Below, in pieces: positions 16,544 through 25,239 of a stretch of 39,952 bases of DNA. A program made the position numbers and the translations under genes. The stretch comes from JBFLYZ01 sp040756415 (lineage in GTDB: Bacteria; Bacteroidota; Bacteroidia; JADZBD01). Position 1 is the first letter of the stretch; every line of letters begins with the position of its first letter. Below the pieces are notes generated by a model. That model saw only the letters and a list, made by a program, of their open reading frames with translations. It did not search any database and was not told where the DNA came from. The stretch covers positions 1-39,952 of the forward strand of contig JBFLYZ010000032.1 of the NCBI GenBank assembly GCA_040756415.1, read 5' to 3'.

Positions 16544-17138
16544 CCTGTTTTGGAAATGGTTCTGTGAAAACCAGAATAATTACCTGCAGGTTAACCAAAA
16601 AGAAGGACAGGAGCGCGAGCAACTGCTGAACATGTTCCTGGAAAAACTTCACCGGTACCACCCGCATCTTTTCTTCGAAATGGGCGGGCGCTCAGATACG
16701 GAGAGCGAGCTCATCATCACGGCCGAAGGCATAAAAGATTATTTCCCTGCCGTTGAATTGCTGGTCAGCAGGGCGCCCAGGCTCAAAGGCTGGAATATCA
16801 TCGCCTTCAAGCCGCCCATGGGAACCGAATTCAGGATAGAGATTGGCGGACACCAGTTCGAGCCGGGCAAGATCATCTTTATTCCGCTCGATAACAAGGA
16901 ACAGCCCAGCGCGGTGGGCATACAGGTCTGCTATCCGCAGTACACGGAAGAGAACAAGAATATATTCATACAAGGCACTTACCTGATACTGGATGTGATC
17001 CTTGGGGAGAAATCAACCACGCTGGATATCGATTACCTGGACATCACCCAAACCCCGCCTAACCTGAGCGATTATCCCTACCGGCACCTGAGCGGTATAC
17101 GGGAATACATTGAGGAGAAAAAGAGGATGATAAATTAA
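16509..17138 (+). CDS. Conserved hypothetical cytosolic protein
   Basis: A 209-residue protein without signal peptide or membrane segment. It begins MKKELSETEKADLFWKWF, followed by a helical region, a central beta-rich part (ELIITAEGIKDYFPAVE, WNIIAFKPPMGTEF) and an acidic end (GTYLILDVILGE, IDYLDITQTP). I have the impression of a family seen in other Bacteroidota, but I cannot name it. The ATG at 16509 lies 35 bases inside the preceding membrane-protein gene in another frame. The next in-frame Met is far downstream, so the overlap appears real. It is followed by a repeat-like spacer and the convergent alaS gene. Confidence 0.7.
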   Translation: MKKELSETEKADLFWKWFCENQNNYLQVNQKEGQEREQLLNMFLEKLHRYHPHLFFEMGGRSDTESELIITAEGIKDYFPAVELLVSRAPRLKGWNIIAFKPPMGTEFRIEIGGHQFEPGKIIFIPLDNKEQPSAVGIQVCYPQYTEENKNIFIQGTYLILDVILGEKSTTLDIDYLDITQTPPNLSDYPYRHLSGIREYIEEKKRMIN

Positions 17139-17226
17139 ACAGGCAGTAGGCAGTAAACAGTAAACAAGAATACAAACCAAAAAACTACAAACTACAGACT
17201 ACAAGCTACAAACTACACACTTCGCC
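17139..17226. repeat. Degenerate short direct repeats in intergenic spacer
   Basis: Two simple-sequence blocks fill this gap. The first repeats a gcagtaggcagtaaacagtaaac pattern, built from cagta units; the second repeats actaca units (aactacaaactacagactac and on to about 17217). They separate two convergent genes, and no hairpin terminator is visible. Confidence 0.65.
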
Positions 17227-19881
17227 CTAAATGAGGCCTTTCGCTTTTTCCAGGGCTTTCTGAATCCCTTGTGCATTGCTTCCTCCTGCCGTAGCGTAGT
17301 TGGCCTGCCCTCCGCCCCCGCCCTGTATCTCTTTGGCCAGTTCCCGTACGATCTTACCGGCATCCAGGTTCTTTGACCTGACCAGGTCATCGCTGATGGC
17401 CACCGTAAGCGAGGCTTTCCCTTTTACCTCGGCACCCAGCACAATGAATATGTTCTCCTTTTGCTTCAGCTCGAAGGCGATATCCTTGATGGCATCCGGT
17501 GAGTCGAGACTGATCTTCTCGCAGAGCAGGTGATAACCGTTTACCTTCTGTATTTTATTCAGCAATTCGGCCTTGACCGACTTCGCCTTTTCCCGGTATA
17601 ATAGTTCCACCTGTTTTGACAGGGCTGCGTTCTCCCCGATCAGGTTCTCCACGCTCTTCACCACATCCCTGGGATTCTTTAAAAGGGCCTTCACCGAATT
17701 AAGGGCATGGATCTGTTCGTTTAGGTAAGCAATGGCCTTTTCAGAGGTGATCGCCTCTACCCTTCTTATACCCGCGGCAATAGCGCTTTCTGAAACGATC
17801 TTGAACAGGCCGATCTGGCCGGTGGCTTTCACATGCGTGCCGCCACACAGCTCAATGGAGAATTGAGGATCGAAGGTCACCACGCGCACCACATCACCAT
17901 ATTTCTCGCCAAACAGGGCCATGGCGCCCATCTTCTTCGCCTCGGCTATAGGCATCTCCCTGATATCGGCCGCAATGTTCTCGCGCACCTTTTCATTCAC
18001 CATTGACTCTATCTTCTCCAGCTCTTCCTCATTGATCTTCGAGAAATGCGAAAAATCAAACCGCACGTGTTCATCGTTCACCAGCGAGCCCTTCTGTTCC
18101 ACGTGGGTGCCCAGCACTTTTCTTAACGCGGCATGCAGCAGGTGCGTAGCGCTGTGATTGTTCTCGGTAAGCGCGCGTTTGCGTTCATTTACCCGAGCCA
18201 GCCAGGTGCCTGCCAGGTCAGCGGGCAGCTTATCGGTAAAGTGAACGATCTCGCCATGCTCCTTCTTGGTGTCAATGACCGGAATCCTGTTCCCGTTTTT
18301 TTCGAGATAACCCGTATCGCCCACCTGGCCACCGCTCTCGGCATAGAACGGGGTTCTGTCCAGCACAAGCTGCACCAGCTCCTTGTTCTTTGCCTTTACC
18401 TTCCTGTACTTAAGGATACGGACCTCTTCAGCCAGCTTTTCATACCCGACAAATTCGCTCTTCTGATCCTTGGCCTCTGACCTCTGACTTACGATTATCC
18501 AGTCGCCCGTATCGGTAGCCGTTGCCTCCCTCGAGCGGTTCTTTTGCTTCTCCAGCTCCTCATTAAAACCCTTCTCATCTATGCTCAGGCCGTAACCCCG
18601 CGCGATCAGCGAGGTAAGGTCAAGGGGAAAGCCGAAGGTGTCGTACAGCTCAAAGACCACTTTCCCGTCCACCACTTTATCCTGCTTATGCGAGTTGATG
18701 ATCTCAATACACACCGCATCTATTTTTTTCAGGCCTGTTTCCAGCGTGCGGTAGAACGAGCCTTCCTCTTCCTTGATCACTTTTTCGATGAGCAGCTTCT
18801 GTGCGTTCAGTTCAGGGAATGCCCCGCCCATCTGGTGCGCCAGAACGGGCACCAGGCGGTGCAGGAAAGGTTCTTTTAAGTTCAGCGACTGGTAGCCGTA
18901 GCGTATAGCCCTTCTCAATATCCTCCTGATCACGTAACCTGCGCCCGTATTGGAAGGGAGCTGCCCGTCAGCGATGGAAAAGGAGATAGCGCGTATATGG
19001 TCGGCTATCACGCGCATGGCGATATTGATCACCTCCTCGCTCTTTCCGGGATGCTCGGGCCGGTAGCGCAGGCCGGAGATATCCTCTATCTTCTGGATGA
19101 TGGGCTGAAAGATATCCGTATCGTAGTTCGATTTCTTTCCCTGCAGCACCATGCACAGGCGCTCGAAGCCCATGCCCGTGTCTACGTGCTGCTTGGGCAA
19201 TTTTTCCAGCGAGCCGTCCGCCCTGCGGTTGAACTCCATGAACACGTTATTCCAGATCTCGATCACCTGGGGATGCCCGGCATTCACCAGGGTCTTGCCG
19301 TCCACCTTCCGCCTCTCCTTGTCATCGCGTATATCGGCATGTATCTCCGTACAGGGGCCGCAGGGGCCGGTATCGCCCATCTCCCAGAAGTTATCTTTTC
19401 GGCTGCCGCGCAGGATGCGGTCCTCGCTGATAAAACGCTTCCAGTTATCGTAAGCCTCCTGGTCAAAAGCCAGCCCGTCTTCTTTGCTGCCCTCAAATAC
19501 CGTTACATAAAGCCGGTCGGGGTCGATCTTGTAAACGCCTACCAGCAGCTCCCAGCTCCACTCAATGGCCTCTTTCTTGAAATAGTCGCCAAAGCTCCAG
19601 TTACCCAGCATCTCGAACATGGTGTGGTGATAGGTATCAACGCCTACTTCTTCCAGGTCATTGTGCTTGCCGGATACGCGCAGGCATTTCTGGGTATCGG
19701 CCACGCGCGGGTGCCTGATGGGCGAGTTGCCAAGGAAAATATCCTTGAAAGGCGCCATCCCCGAATTAATGAACATGAGCGTGGGATCGTTCTTCACCAC
19801 CATGGGCGCTGAAGGCACTATCTCGTGGCCCTTCGAACGGAAGAACTCGAGGAATTTTTCTCTTGTTTTATTGGAATTCAT
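17227..19881 (-). CDS. alaS: Alanine--tRNA ligase
   Basis: An 884-residue class II aminoacyl-tRNA synthetase that charges tRNA-Ala and edits misacylated Ser/Gly. The catalytic core begins TREKFLEFFRSKGHEIVPSA, with INSGMAPFKD, the class II block around YHHTMFEMLGNWSFGDYFKK, and VIADHIRAISFSIADG in the tRNA-binding region. The editing domain has the zinc motif HSATH (His576, His580) with CGGTH (Cys679, His683). A C-terminal Gly-rich motif, QGGGGGQANYATAGG, closes the C-Ala domain. Length is normal and the frame is intact. It is divergent from the M23 peptidase gene, an arrangement I recall as conserved in Bacteroidota. A one-mismatch promoter (TAAATTCG, minus strand, 19911-19918) lies upstream. 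Confidence 0.97.
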   Translation of the reverse strand: MNSNKTREKFLEFFRSKGHEIVPSAPMVVKNDPTLMFINSGMAPFKDIFLGNSPIRHPRVADTQKCLRVSGKHNDLEEVGVDTYHHTMFEMLGNWSFGDYFKKEAIEWSWELLVGVYKIDPDRLYVTVFEGSKEDGLAFDQEAYDNWKRFISEDRILRGSRKDNFWEMGDTGPCGPCTEIHADIRDDKERRKVDGKTLVNAGHPQVIEIWNNVFMEFNRRADGSLEKLPKQHVDTGMGFERLCMVLQGKKSNYDTDIFQPIIQKIEDISGLRYRPEHPGKSEEVINIAMRVIADHIRAISFSIADGQLPSNTGAGYVIRRILRRAIRYGYQSLNLKEPFLHRLVPVLAHQMGGAFPELNAQKLLIEKVIKEEEGSFYRTLETGLKKIDAVCIEIINSHKQDKVVDGKVVFELYDTFGFPLDLTSLIARGYGLSIDEKGFNEELEKQKNRSREATATDTGDWIIVSQRSEAKDQKSEFVGYEKLAEEVRILKYRKVKAKNKELVQLVLDRTPFYAESGGQVGDTGYLEKNGNRIPVIDTKKEHGEIVHFTDKLPADLAGTWLARVNERKRALTENNHSATHLLHAALRKVLGTHVEQKGSLVNDEHVRFDFSHFSKINEEELEKIESMVNEKVRENIAADIREMPIAEAKKMGAMALFGEKYGDVVRVVTFDPQFSIELCGGTHVKATGQIGLFKIVSESAIAAGIRRVEAITSEKAIAYLNEQIHALNSVKALLKNPRDVVKSVENLIGENAALSKQVELLYREKAKSVKAELLNKIQKVNGYHLLCEKISLDSPDAIKDIAFELKQKENIFIVLGAEVKGKASLTVAISDDLVRSKNLDAGKIVRELAKEIQGGGGGQANYATAGGSNAQGIQKALEKAKGLI

Positions 19882-19910
19882 GTATTGCCTTCGGGCCTGA
19901 AAATGAGATG

Positions 19911-19918
19911 CGAATTTA
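19911..19918 (-). promoter_or_regulatory. Possible -7 promoter element of alaS
   Basis: Minus-strand TAAATTCG, one mismatch from TAnnTTTG, ends 29 bases before the alaS ATG. Confidence 0.4.
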
Positions 19919-19928
19919 ATAATTTCCT

Positions 19929-19936
19929 TAATTTTG
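19929..19936 (+). promoter_or_regulatory. TAnnTTTG promoter element of the M23 peptidase gene
   Basis: TAATTTTG, an exact match, ends 25 bases before the ATG at 19962. Confidence 0.65.
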
Positions 19937-19961
19937 GTACCCCTGCAAACAGCGAAAACGC

Positions 19962-20933
19962 ATGAGCAAGATCAAATATCGCTTTAATACCAAGTCGCTG
20001 ACCTATGAAAAGGTGGAAACCACCTGGAGGCAACGCCTCCTGCGCCTGCTTTCCTACCTGGCCACGGGCACCGTTTTCGCCACGGTCACCATCCTGGTCG
20101 CCTACCGCATTGTGCCCACTACCGATGAGATCAAGCTCCAGCGCGAGAACGAGCAGCTCAAGCTGCAGTACGAGCTGCTGAACAAGCGCATGGATAATCT
20201 TTCCGCTGTTCTGGACGACCTGGAGCAGCGCGATGACAATATATACCGGGTGATCTTCGAAGCCGAACCCATACCGGACAACATACGTAAGGCCGGCTTT
20301 GGCGGTGCCGATCGGTATAAGGAGCTCCAGGGTTTTGAGAACTCGAAGCTTATTATAGAAACCACCAAGAAGCTGGATAAGATCGCCAAGCAGATGTACA
20401 TCCAGAGCAAATCTTTCGATGAGGTGATCAGGCTGGCCAAGAGCAAGGAGCAGATGTTCGCTTCCATACCCGCCATACAGCCCATCTCGAACAAGAACCT
20501 GCGCCATGCCCCCGGGGGGTTTGGCTGGCGCGTGCACCCTATCTATAAGACCTCCGAGTTTCATCCCGGAATGGATTTTGCCGCTCCCATGGGCACCCCC
20601 ATTTACGCCACCGGTGACGGGTTTGTGGAGCGGGCCGATGCCAACGCGCAGGGCTATGGCAACCACGTGGTGCTTAACCACGGTTTCGGCTACCAGACCC
20701 TGTATGCGCACATGAGCAAGATCGCTGTGACGGTTGGCCAGAAGGTCAAACGCGGACAGGTGATCGGTTATGTTGGCAGCACCGGTCTTTCAACCGCCCC
20801 CCACGTGCATTACGAAGTGATCAAGAACGGAGAAAAGGTCAACCCGATCAACTTCTATTATAACGACCTTACCCCCGAAGAGTACCAGAAGCTTATCGAA
20901 ATGTCTTCGAAGGCCTCCCAATCGTTCGACTAG
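19962..20933 (+). CDS. M23 family metallopeptidase (LytM domain), membrane anchored
   Basis: A 323-residue murein endopeptidase-type protein. One N-terminal membrane segment (about 30-50, inside-positive start) puts the rest in the periplasm. A coiled-coil region of about 55-95 (LQRENEQLKLQYELLNKRMDN in part) precedes a helical linker. The LytM domain covers about 180-305 with all zinc ligands: His201 and Asp205 in HPGMDF, and His281-x-His283 in HVHYE, plus the active-site His250 of LYAHM. The domain should therefore be catalytically competent rather than an EnvC-like activator. It is divergent from alaS, with 80 bases between the starts. The following 92 bases to the permease contain that gene's own promoter element. 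Confidence 0.93.
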   Translation: MSKIKYRFNTKSLTYEKVETTWRQRLLRLLSYLATGTVFATVTILVAYRIVPTTDEIKLQRENEQLKLQYELLNKRMDNLSAVLDDLEQRDDNIYRVIFEAEPIPDNIRKAGFGGADRYKELQGFENSKLIIETTKKLDKIAKQMYIQSKSFDEVIRLAKSKEQMFASIPAIQPISNKNLRHAPGGFGWRVHPIYKTSEFHPGMDFAAPMGTPIYATGDGFVERADANAQGYGNHVVLNHGFGYQTLYAHMSKIAVTVGQKVKRGQVIGYVGSTGLSTAPHVHYEVIKNGEKVNPINFYYNDLTPEEYQKLIEMSSKASQSFD

Positions 20934-20997
20934 CCCCCGCCTGAAAAGGGCATACGCCTTCCGTACTTATTCCGGTTACGGTTCAGCGTATTTTTAG

Positions 20998-21005
20998 TAC
21001 GTTTG
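20998..21005 (+). promoter_or_regulatory. TAnnTTTG promoter element of the APC permease gene
   Basis: TACGTTTG, an exact match, ends 20 bases before the ATG at 21026. The upstream GTG at 21005 begins inside it and is rejected as start. Confidence 0.65.
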
Positions 21006-21025
21006 TGGCCCTTTCAGAATTTTTC

Positions 21026-22354
21026 ATGTCCGGTAAAAAAATAGGGCTGTATACGGCCACCTCCATCGTCATCGCCAATATGATCGGTACGGGGGTATTC
21101 ACCTCCCTGGGGTTCCAGGTGGCGGGAATCCAAACCGGCTTTGCCATTATCATGCTCTGGGTGCTGGGCGGTATTGCCGCGCTCACCGGTGCCCTGTGCT
21201 ACGGTGAGATAGGCGCCATGCTGCCCCGTTCGGGCGGGGAATACCATTACCTGTCTAAGATCTATCATCCCGCAATGGGCTTTGTATCCGGATGGGTATC
21301 GGCCACGGTGGGCTTTGCGGCCCCTGTCGCCCTGGCCTCTTTCGCTTTCGGAGAATACCTTAACAACATTGTTCCCGGCATCAACATCGAGCACACGGCT
21401 GCAGGTATCGTTGCCGTGATCAGCGTCATCCACTGCATCAGCCTCAAAGCGGGTAGCATTTTCCAGAACATTTCAACTTCTGTAAAAGTTTCCATTATCC
21501 TGGTCATCATTATTGCCGGCTTTGTGGCGGGGAGAAAAGGCGATATAGGGTTTCGTCCCAGCGCGCAATCGTGGGAAGATATGTCGGGCGCTGCCTTTGC
21601 CGTGTCGTTCTTCTTTGTCTCGCTCGCCTATTCTGGGTGGAACGCGGCCGGTTACATCGCCTCCGAAATGCACGATGTGCAGAAAAATCTTCCGCGGGCG
21701 CTGCTGCGCGGAACCATCATTGTAATGGTATTGTACGTGCTGCTTAACTTCATTTTCATGTACACCACTCCCCTGGCCCAGATGAGCACCGCGAACGGGC
21801 CGGTGGTGGATATAGCCGGTGTGGCCGCGCAGAACATTTTCGGGCAAACGGGCGGCCAGATCATGAGTGGGATTATTTCGGTGCTGCTGCTGTCAACCAT
21901 CAGCGCCATGGTGCTGGCAGGTCCGCGTGTGACACACGCCATGGGCGAGGATTACCGCGTGCTATCCCTCTTCGGCCGGAAGAACAGTGCCGGCCTTCCC
22001 GTCATGGCCATCCTGTTCCAGGGGGCCGTAGCGCTCGTATTCATTTATACCGCTACATTCAACCAGGTGCTCACCTATATTTCATTTACACTGAACATTT
22101 TCACATTCCTTACCGTTCTGGGCTTGTTCATTCTTCGTTTCAGGGAGCCCGGTGCCAGGCGGCCTTTCAGCACGCCATTGTATCCCCTCGTACCCCTGCT
22201 CTTCCTGCTCATCAGCGGCTGGCTGATGTATTTCGGCTTTAAAATGAAAATAGAGGAATCGCTCTGGGGCCTGGGGACTGCCCTTTCGGGATTACTTGTT
22301 TATTTCATCGATAAATCTATTCATCGGAACCAAAAAAATGGAACATCGGCTTAA
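21026..22354 (+). CDS. APC superfamily amino acid permease
   Basis: A 442-residue inner-membrane transporter with about 12 hydrophobic segments. The first has the family's unwound-helix signature (IVIANMIGTGVFTSLGFQ in TM1). TM2 and its following loop give ALTGALCYGEIGAMLPRSGGEYHYL, the common APC motif. Further marks are VSFFFVSLAYSGWNAAGYIASE in TM6 and RVTHAMGEDYRVLSLFGRKN. It most resembles the amino acid:polyamine/serine-type permeases; substrate specificity cannot be read. Start at ATG 21026, since the upstream GTG is inside the promoter element. Its end overlaps the following lipoprotein gene by 17 bases, so the two are likely one transcript. Confidence 0.92.
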   Translation: MSGKKIGLYTATSIVIANMIGTGVFTSLGFQVAGIQTGFAIIMLWVLGGIAALTGALCYGEIGAMLPRSGGEYHYLSKIYHPAMGFVSGWVSATVGFAAPVALASFAFGEYLNNIVPGINIEHTAAGIVAVISVIHCISLKAGSIFQNISTSVKVSIILVIIIAGFVAGRKGDIGFRPSAQSWEDMSGAAFAVSFFFVSLAYSGWNAAGYIASEMHDVQKNLPRALLRGTIIVMVLYVLLNFIFMYTTPLAQMSTANGPVVDIAGVAAQNIFGQTGGQIMSGIISVLLLSTISAMVLAGPRVTHAMGEDYRVLSLFGRKNSAGLPVMAILFQGAVALVFIYTATFNQVLTYISFTLNIFTFLTVLGLFILRFREPGARRPFSTPLYPLVPLLFLLISGWLMYFGFKMKIEESLWGLGTALSGLLVYFIDKSIHRNQKNGTSA

Positions 22355-23531
22355 TTGGTTAGTTACGGGGGCAGCGATGATCCTGCTGGCATCCTGCGGA
22401 GACGGTGAGCACGCCCGGCAGCAAACCCCTGTGAAAGATACGGATACGGTAGCGGTGGTCATGGATACCCTGCCGAAGAAGATCAGCGGCAGTTACAACC
22501 GGATATTTAATGATATAGCCCGTTACCTGGCCGGTATGGACCCCGAACCGGGCTGCATGCTCGACTCGTCCTACCTGGAAAACAAGGACTGGAAGCAGTA
22601 CGCGGAAAACGCGGAAAAGAAATGGCACCTGTACGACAGCAGCCGCATACAGGTGCTTAAAGACTGGGGCCGGGCCGAGCTGGCCGCCATCAACAGCGGG
22701 CCTTTTACCCTGTTCTATCCCTTTTCCGGCCCCGACATTCTGCATGCCGACTGCTTCTACCCCGAAGCGGACACCACGGTGATGATAGGCCTGGAACCGG
22801 TAGGCACCGTTCCTTTCACCGATAAGAGCAAGAGCGATACGCTGGCGAAATATTTCGCATCCGTGACCAGATCGCTGTATGCCATACTTAACTTCAGCTT
22901 TTTCCGCACGGAGGCCATGAAAAAAGACCTGCGCACAGCCGAGCTCAACGGCACCACCCCGCTCATGATGATCTTTCTTCAGCGCACAGGCAACCGCGTG
23001 CTCGATGTAAAATACATACACATTGATTCAGCGGGCAGGATAGCCGGCAATGAACCCGGGAAGTCATATAAATCGCCCGGGGTGGAGATCACCTATTGCC
23101 ATGCCGACAGTACGGGCGAGGCGAGGCTGTTCTATTTCTCCACCGACCTGTCGAACGAGGGACTGACAAAGACCAGCCCCGCGTTCCTGCGTTACCTGTA
23201 CACGCTGGGATACGCCCATACCTACCTTAAATCGGCATCTTACCTTATGTACAACGACTTTTTTTCCGAGATACGCAGCCTCATACTCAAACAAAGCCTG
23301 ACGGTATTGCAGGACGATTCGGGGATTCCGCACCGTTTCTTCACCGGGTGTAAACCATCGCTTTACGGGAAGTACAGCGGGGTGATCTCCCTCTTTAAAG
23401 GGAACGAGCAAAAGGACCTCGACAGCCTCTTTAAAAGCCAGCCCGCCAAACCGCTTGATTTCGGTATCGGCTACAAGTGGCATAAAGGCGAGTCGAACCT
23501 GGTGCTGTACGAGTGCGCCAGGCGGCCATAG
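22338..23531 (+). CDS. Lipoprotein of unknown function, paralogue A
   Basis: A 397-residue predicted lipoprotein: ATG 22338 gives a short signal with lipobox LLASC and Cys20. The upstream in-frame Met at 22296 would place extra residues before a perfect signal and lies deeper in the permease gene. The mature protein is related along nearly its whole length to the product of 23920-25146, with roughly half of aligned residues identical by eye. Shared landmarks are RYLAGM, LFYPFSGPDILHADCFYPEADTT, GLEPVG, LNFSFFRTEAMKKDL, RTGNRVLDVK, VEITYC, QDDSGIPHRFF and FGIGYKW. I cannot name the family. The conserved polar motifs (SGPDxLH, DDSGIPH) could be an active or binding site. It overlaps the end of the permease gene. 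Confidence 0.75.
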   Translation: MEHRLNWLVTGAAMILLASCGDGEHARQQTPVKDTDTVAVVMDTLPKKISGSYNRIFNDIARYLAGMDPEPGCMLDSSYLENKDWKQYAENAEKKWHLYDSSRIQVLKDWGRAELAAINSGPFTLFYPFSGPDILHADCFYPEADTTVMIGLEPVGTVPFTDKSKSDTLAKYFASVTRSLYAILNFSFFRTEAMKKDLRTAELNGTTPLMMIFLQRTGNRVLDVKYIHIDSAGRIAGNEPGKSYKSPGVEITYCHADSTGEARLFYFSTDLSNEGLTKTSPAFLRYLYTLGYAHTYLKSASYLMYNDFFSEIRSLILKQSLTVLQDDSGIPHRFFTGCKPSLYGKYSGVISLFKGNEQKDLDSLFKSQPAKPLDFGIGYKWHKGESNLVLYECARRP

Positions 23532-23560
23532 CGCTGATTTGTTCCCATGACGGATTTTTT

Positions 23561-23568
23561 TATTTTTG
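23561..23568 (+). promoter_or_regulatory. TAnnTTTG promoter element of the MerR gene
   Basis: TATTTTTG, an exact match, ends 19 bases before the proposed TTG start at 23588. Confidence 0.6.
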
Positions 23569-23587
23569 TTATTCAAACCCATACCGC

Positions 23588-23923
23588 TTGCCATACAAGG
23601 AACGAGAAATAGGAAAGCTCTATTACACCATAGGTGAGGTGGCGGATATGTTCAGGGTCAACACCTCGCTGATCCGTTTCTGGGAAAAGGAGTTCGAGAT
23701 ACTCAAGCCCGTAAAGAACAAAAAAGGCAACCGCATGTTCTCGCAGAAAGATGTGGACAACCTGCGCATCATCTATCACCTGGTAAAAGAACGCGGATTC
23801 ACGCTGCAGGGCGCCAAGGAAAAGCTCAAGCAGAACAAGGAGGACACCATCAACAACGTAGAGCTGGTCAACTCGCTGAGCCGGATAAAGGAATTTCTTC
23901 AGGCGCTGAAGAACGAGCTATGA
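23588..23923 (+). CDS. MerR-family transcriptional regulator
   Basis: A 111-residue DNA-binding protein. The winged-helix MerR domain begins within about ten residues of the start (LYYTIGEVADMFRVNTSLIRFWEKEF) and continues through NRMFSQKDVDNLRIIYHLVKERGFTLQGAKEKL. A short helical C-terminus for dimerisation follows. There is no long effector domain and no cysteine cluster, so no ligand or metal can be predicted. The TTG at 23588 is chosen because the promoter element sits just before it and the product then starts like related proteins (LPYKERE). The alternative at 23513 would begin inside the preceding gene. Its stop overlaps the ATG of paralogue B (ATGA). A MerR gene of this type near alaS and an M23 peptidase gene is, as far as I recall, a conserved Bacteroidota arrangement. 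Confidence 0.88.
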   Translation: MPYKEREIGKLYYTIGEVADMFRVNTSLIRFWEKEFEILKPVKNKKGNRMFSQKDVDNLRIIYHLVKERGFTLQGAKEKLKQNKEDTINNVELVNSLSRIKEFLQALKNEL

Positions 23924-25146
23924 CCCCTTCCAGGATTTATTCTTTGCTTCTCTGTGCCGCCCTCGTTCTTATTATCACGTGGCGTCATTCTTCCGTGGCA
24001 TTTTCCTTTGCCGCTGATCGCCTTTCCGACAGCTCCCTCAAGGAGACACTGACCCCTACCTTTCAAAAGATCAGGAAGAAATACGACCGGAAATACAACG
24101 ACATGGGCCGTTACCTGGCGGGTATGCTGCCTGAAAAAGGCTGCGTGCTCGACACCGCCCTGCTGAACCACCCCGACTGGAAGCTGTACCACGATACCGC
24201 TGATCTGAACTGGCAGAAGTATTACACCGAACGCGTGCTGCCCCTGAGGGAATGGAGCTATGACGAAATGGGCGAGCTCAACTCAAAGCCGTTCAAGTTC
24301 TTTTACCCCTTCTCGGGGCCTGACGTGCTGCACGGCAATATGTTCTTTCAGAATGCCGACACCACGATCATGTTCGGGCTGGAGGCCGTTGGCTACGTGC
24401 CGCTGCAGAAAACGACCAACCGGGATTCGGTAAGCAGCTACATCAAAAGCATCAACCATTCGTTGTATGCCGTTCTTAACTTCAGCTTTTTCCGCACGCT
24501 GGCCATGCGCAAAGACCTGACCAGCGCAGGAACGGGCGGCACCCTGCCCCTGCTTATGCTCCTGCTCGAGCGCACAGGTAACAGGGTTTTGGACGTGAAG
24601 GGTATTAACATCGATAAGAAGGGCAAACCGGTAAAAGATGAGCTGGGCAAGCACAAAGCCGGAAAAGTGCCGGGGGTCGAGATCACGTATTGCCGCAGCG
24701 ACAGCACGCACGAGGCCAAGCTCTTCTATTTCAGGGTGGATATATCCAACAGCGGGATGTATTACAAAACGCCCGAGTTCAGCACCTACCTGAAGAACAT
24801 GGGCGAAGTTTACACGCTCATCAAATCCGCTTCGTACCTGATGCATACTGAAGATTTCAGCGCCATACGCTCCCTGATACTTAAACAAAGCCGCATCGTG
24901 CTGCAGGACGACTCCGGCATACCGCACAATTATTTTACGAAGCACGGCTTCGAGCATACGCTGTACGGCAATTATACGGGAGTGATATCCCTGTTCAGCA
25001 GCAAATTCCAGAGCAGCCTTGATAAAGCCTATAAAAGCGACCCGGCCAAGGTCAAACCCATCAGCTTCGGCATAGGTTATAAATATCAGCCTGGAGAATC
25101 CAATTGGGTGCTGTACAGGAAGCCCAAAAGCCCAGCGGCCCAGTAA
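23920..25146 (+). CDS. Exported protein of unknown function, paralogue B
   Basis: A 408-residue homologue of the 22338 product. Its N-terminus is a hydrophobic signal peptide or anchor (IYSLLLCAALVLIITW) with no clear lipobox Cys, unlike paralogue A. Shared motifs are RYLAGMLPEKGCVLD, FFYPFSGPDVLHGNMFF, ADTTIMFGLEAVGYVP, LNFSFFRTLAMRKDL, ERTGNRVLDVKGI, GVEITYCRSDST, KQSRIVLQDDSGIPHNYF and FGIGYKYQPGESNWVLY. The ATG overlaps the MerR stop by four bases, so this copy is probably translated with the regulator, while copy A is tied to the permease. Function is unknown. The whole conserved set suggests a single folded domain of about 350 residues acting in the periplasm or at the outer membrane. 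Confidence 0.75.
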   Translation: MTPSRIYSLLLCAALVLIITWRHSSVAFSFAADRLSDSSLKETLTPTFQKIRKKYDRKYNDMGRYLAGMLPEKGCVLDTALLNHPDWKLYHDTADLNWQKYYTERVLPLREWSYDEMGELNSKPFKFFYPFSGPDVLHGNMFFQNADTTIMFGLEAVGYVPLQKTTNRDSVSSYIKSINHSLYAVLNFSFFRTLAMRKDLTSAGTGGTLPLLMLLLERTGNRVLDVKGINIDKKGKPVKDELGKHKAGKVPGVEITYCRSDSTHEAKLFYFRVDISNSGMYYKTPEFSTYLKNMGEVYTLIKSASYLMHTEDFSAIRSLILKQSRIVLQDDSGIPHNYFTKHGFEHTLYGNYTGVISLFSSKFQSSLDKAYKSDPAKVKPISFGIGYKYQPGESNWVLYRKPKSPAAQ

Positions 25147-25207
25147 TACCCGTGAAAAGTACCATAGCCCGGCATTTTTGTCCTACCTGCCCCGCTCCCG
25201 CCCGATC

Positions 25208-25215
25208 TACCTTTG
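25208..25215 (+). promoter_or_regulatory. TAnnTTTG promoter element
   Basis: TACCTTTG, an exact match, ends 24 bases before the ATG at 25240. The in-frame TTG at 25213 lies inside it and is rejected as start. Confidence 0.65.
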
Positions 25216-25239
25216 TATCGTCATCTTAAAACTATTGCT

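Noticed and set aside
17139..17226. CRISPR or tRNA in the spacer before alaS
   Set aside because: Units are too short and degenerate, without spacers, and no cloverleaf can be drawn. No tRNA was found in any other gap either.
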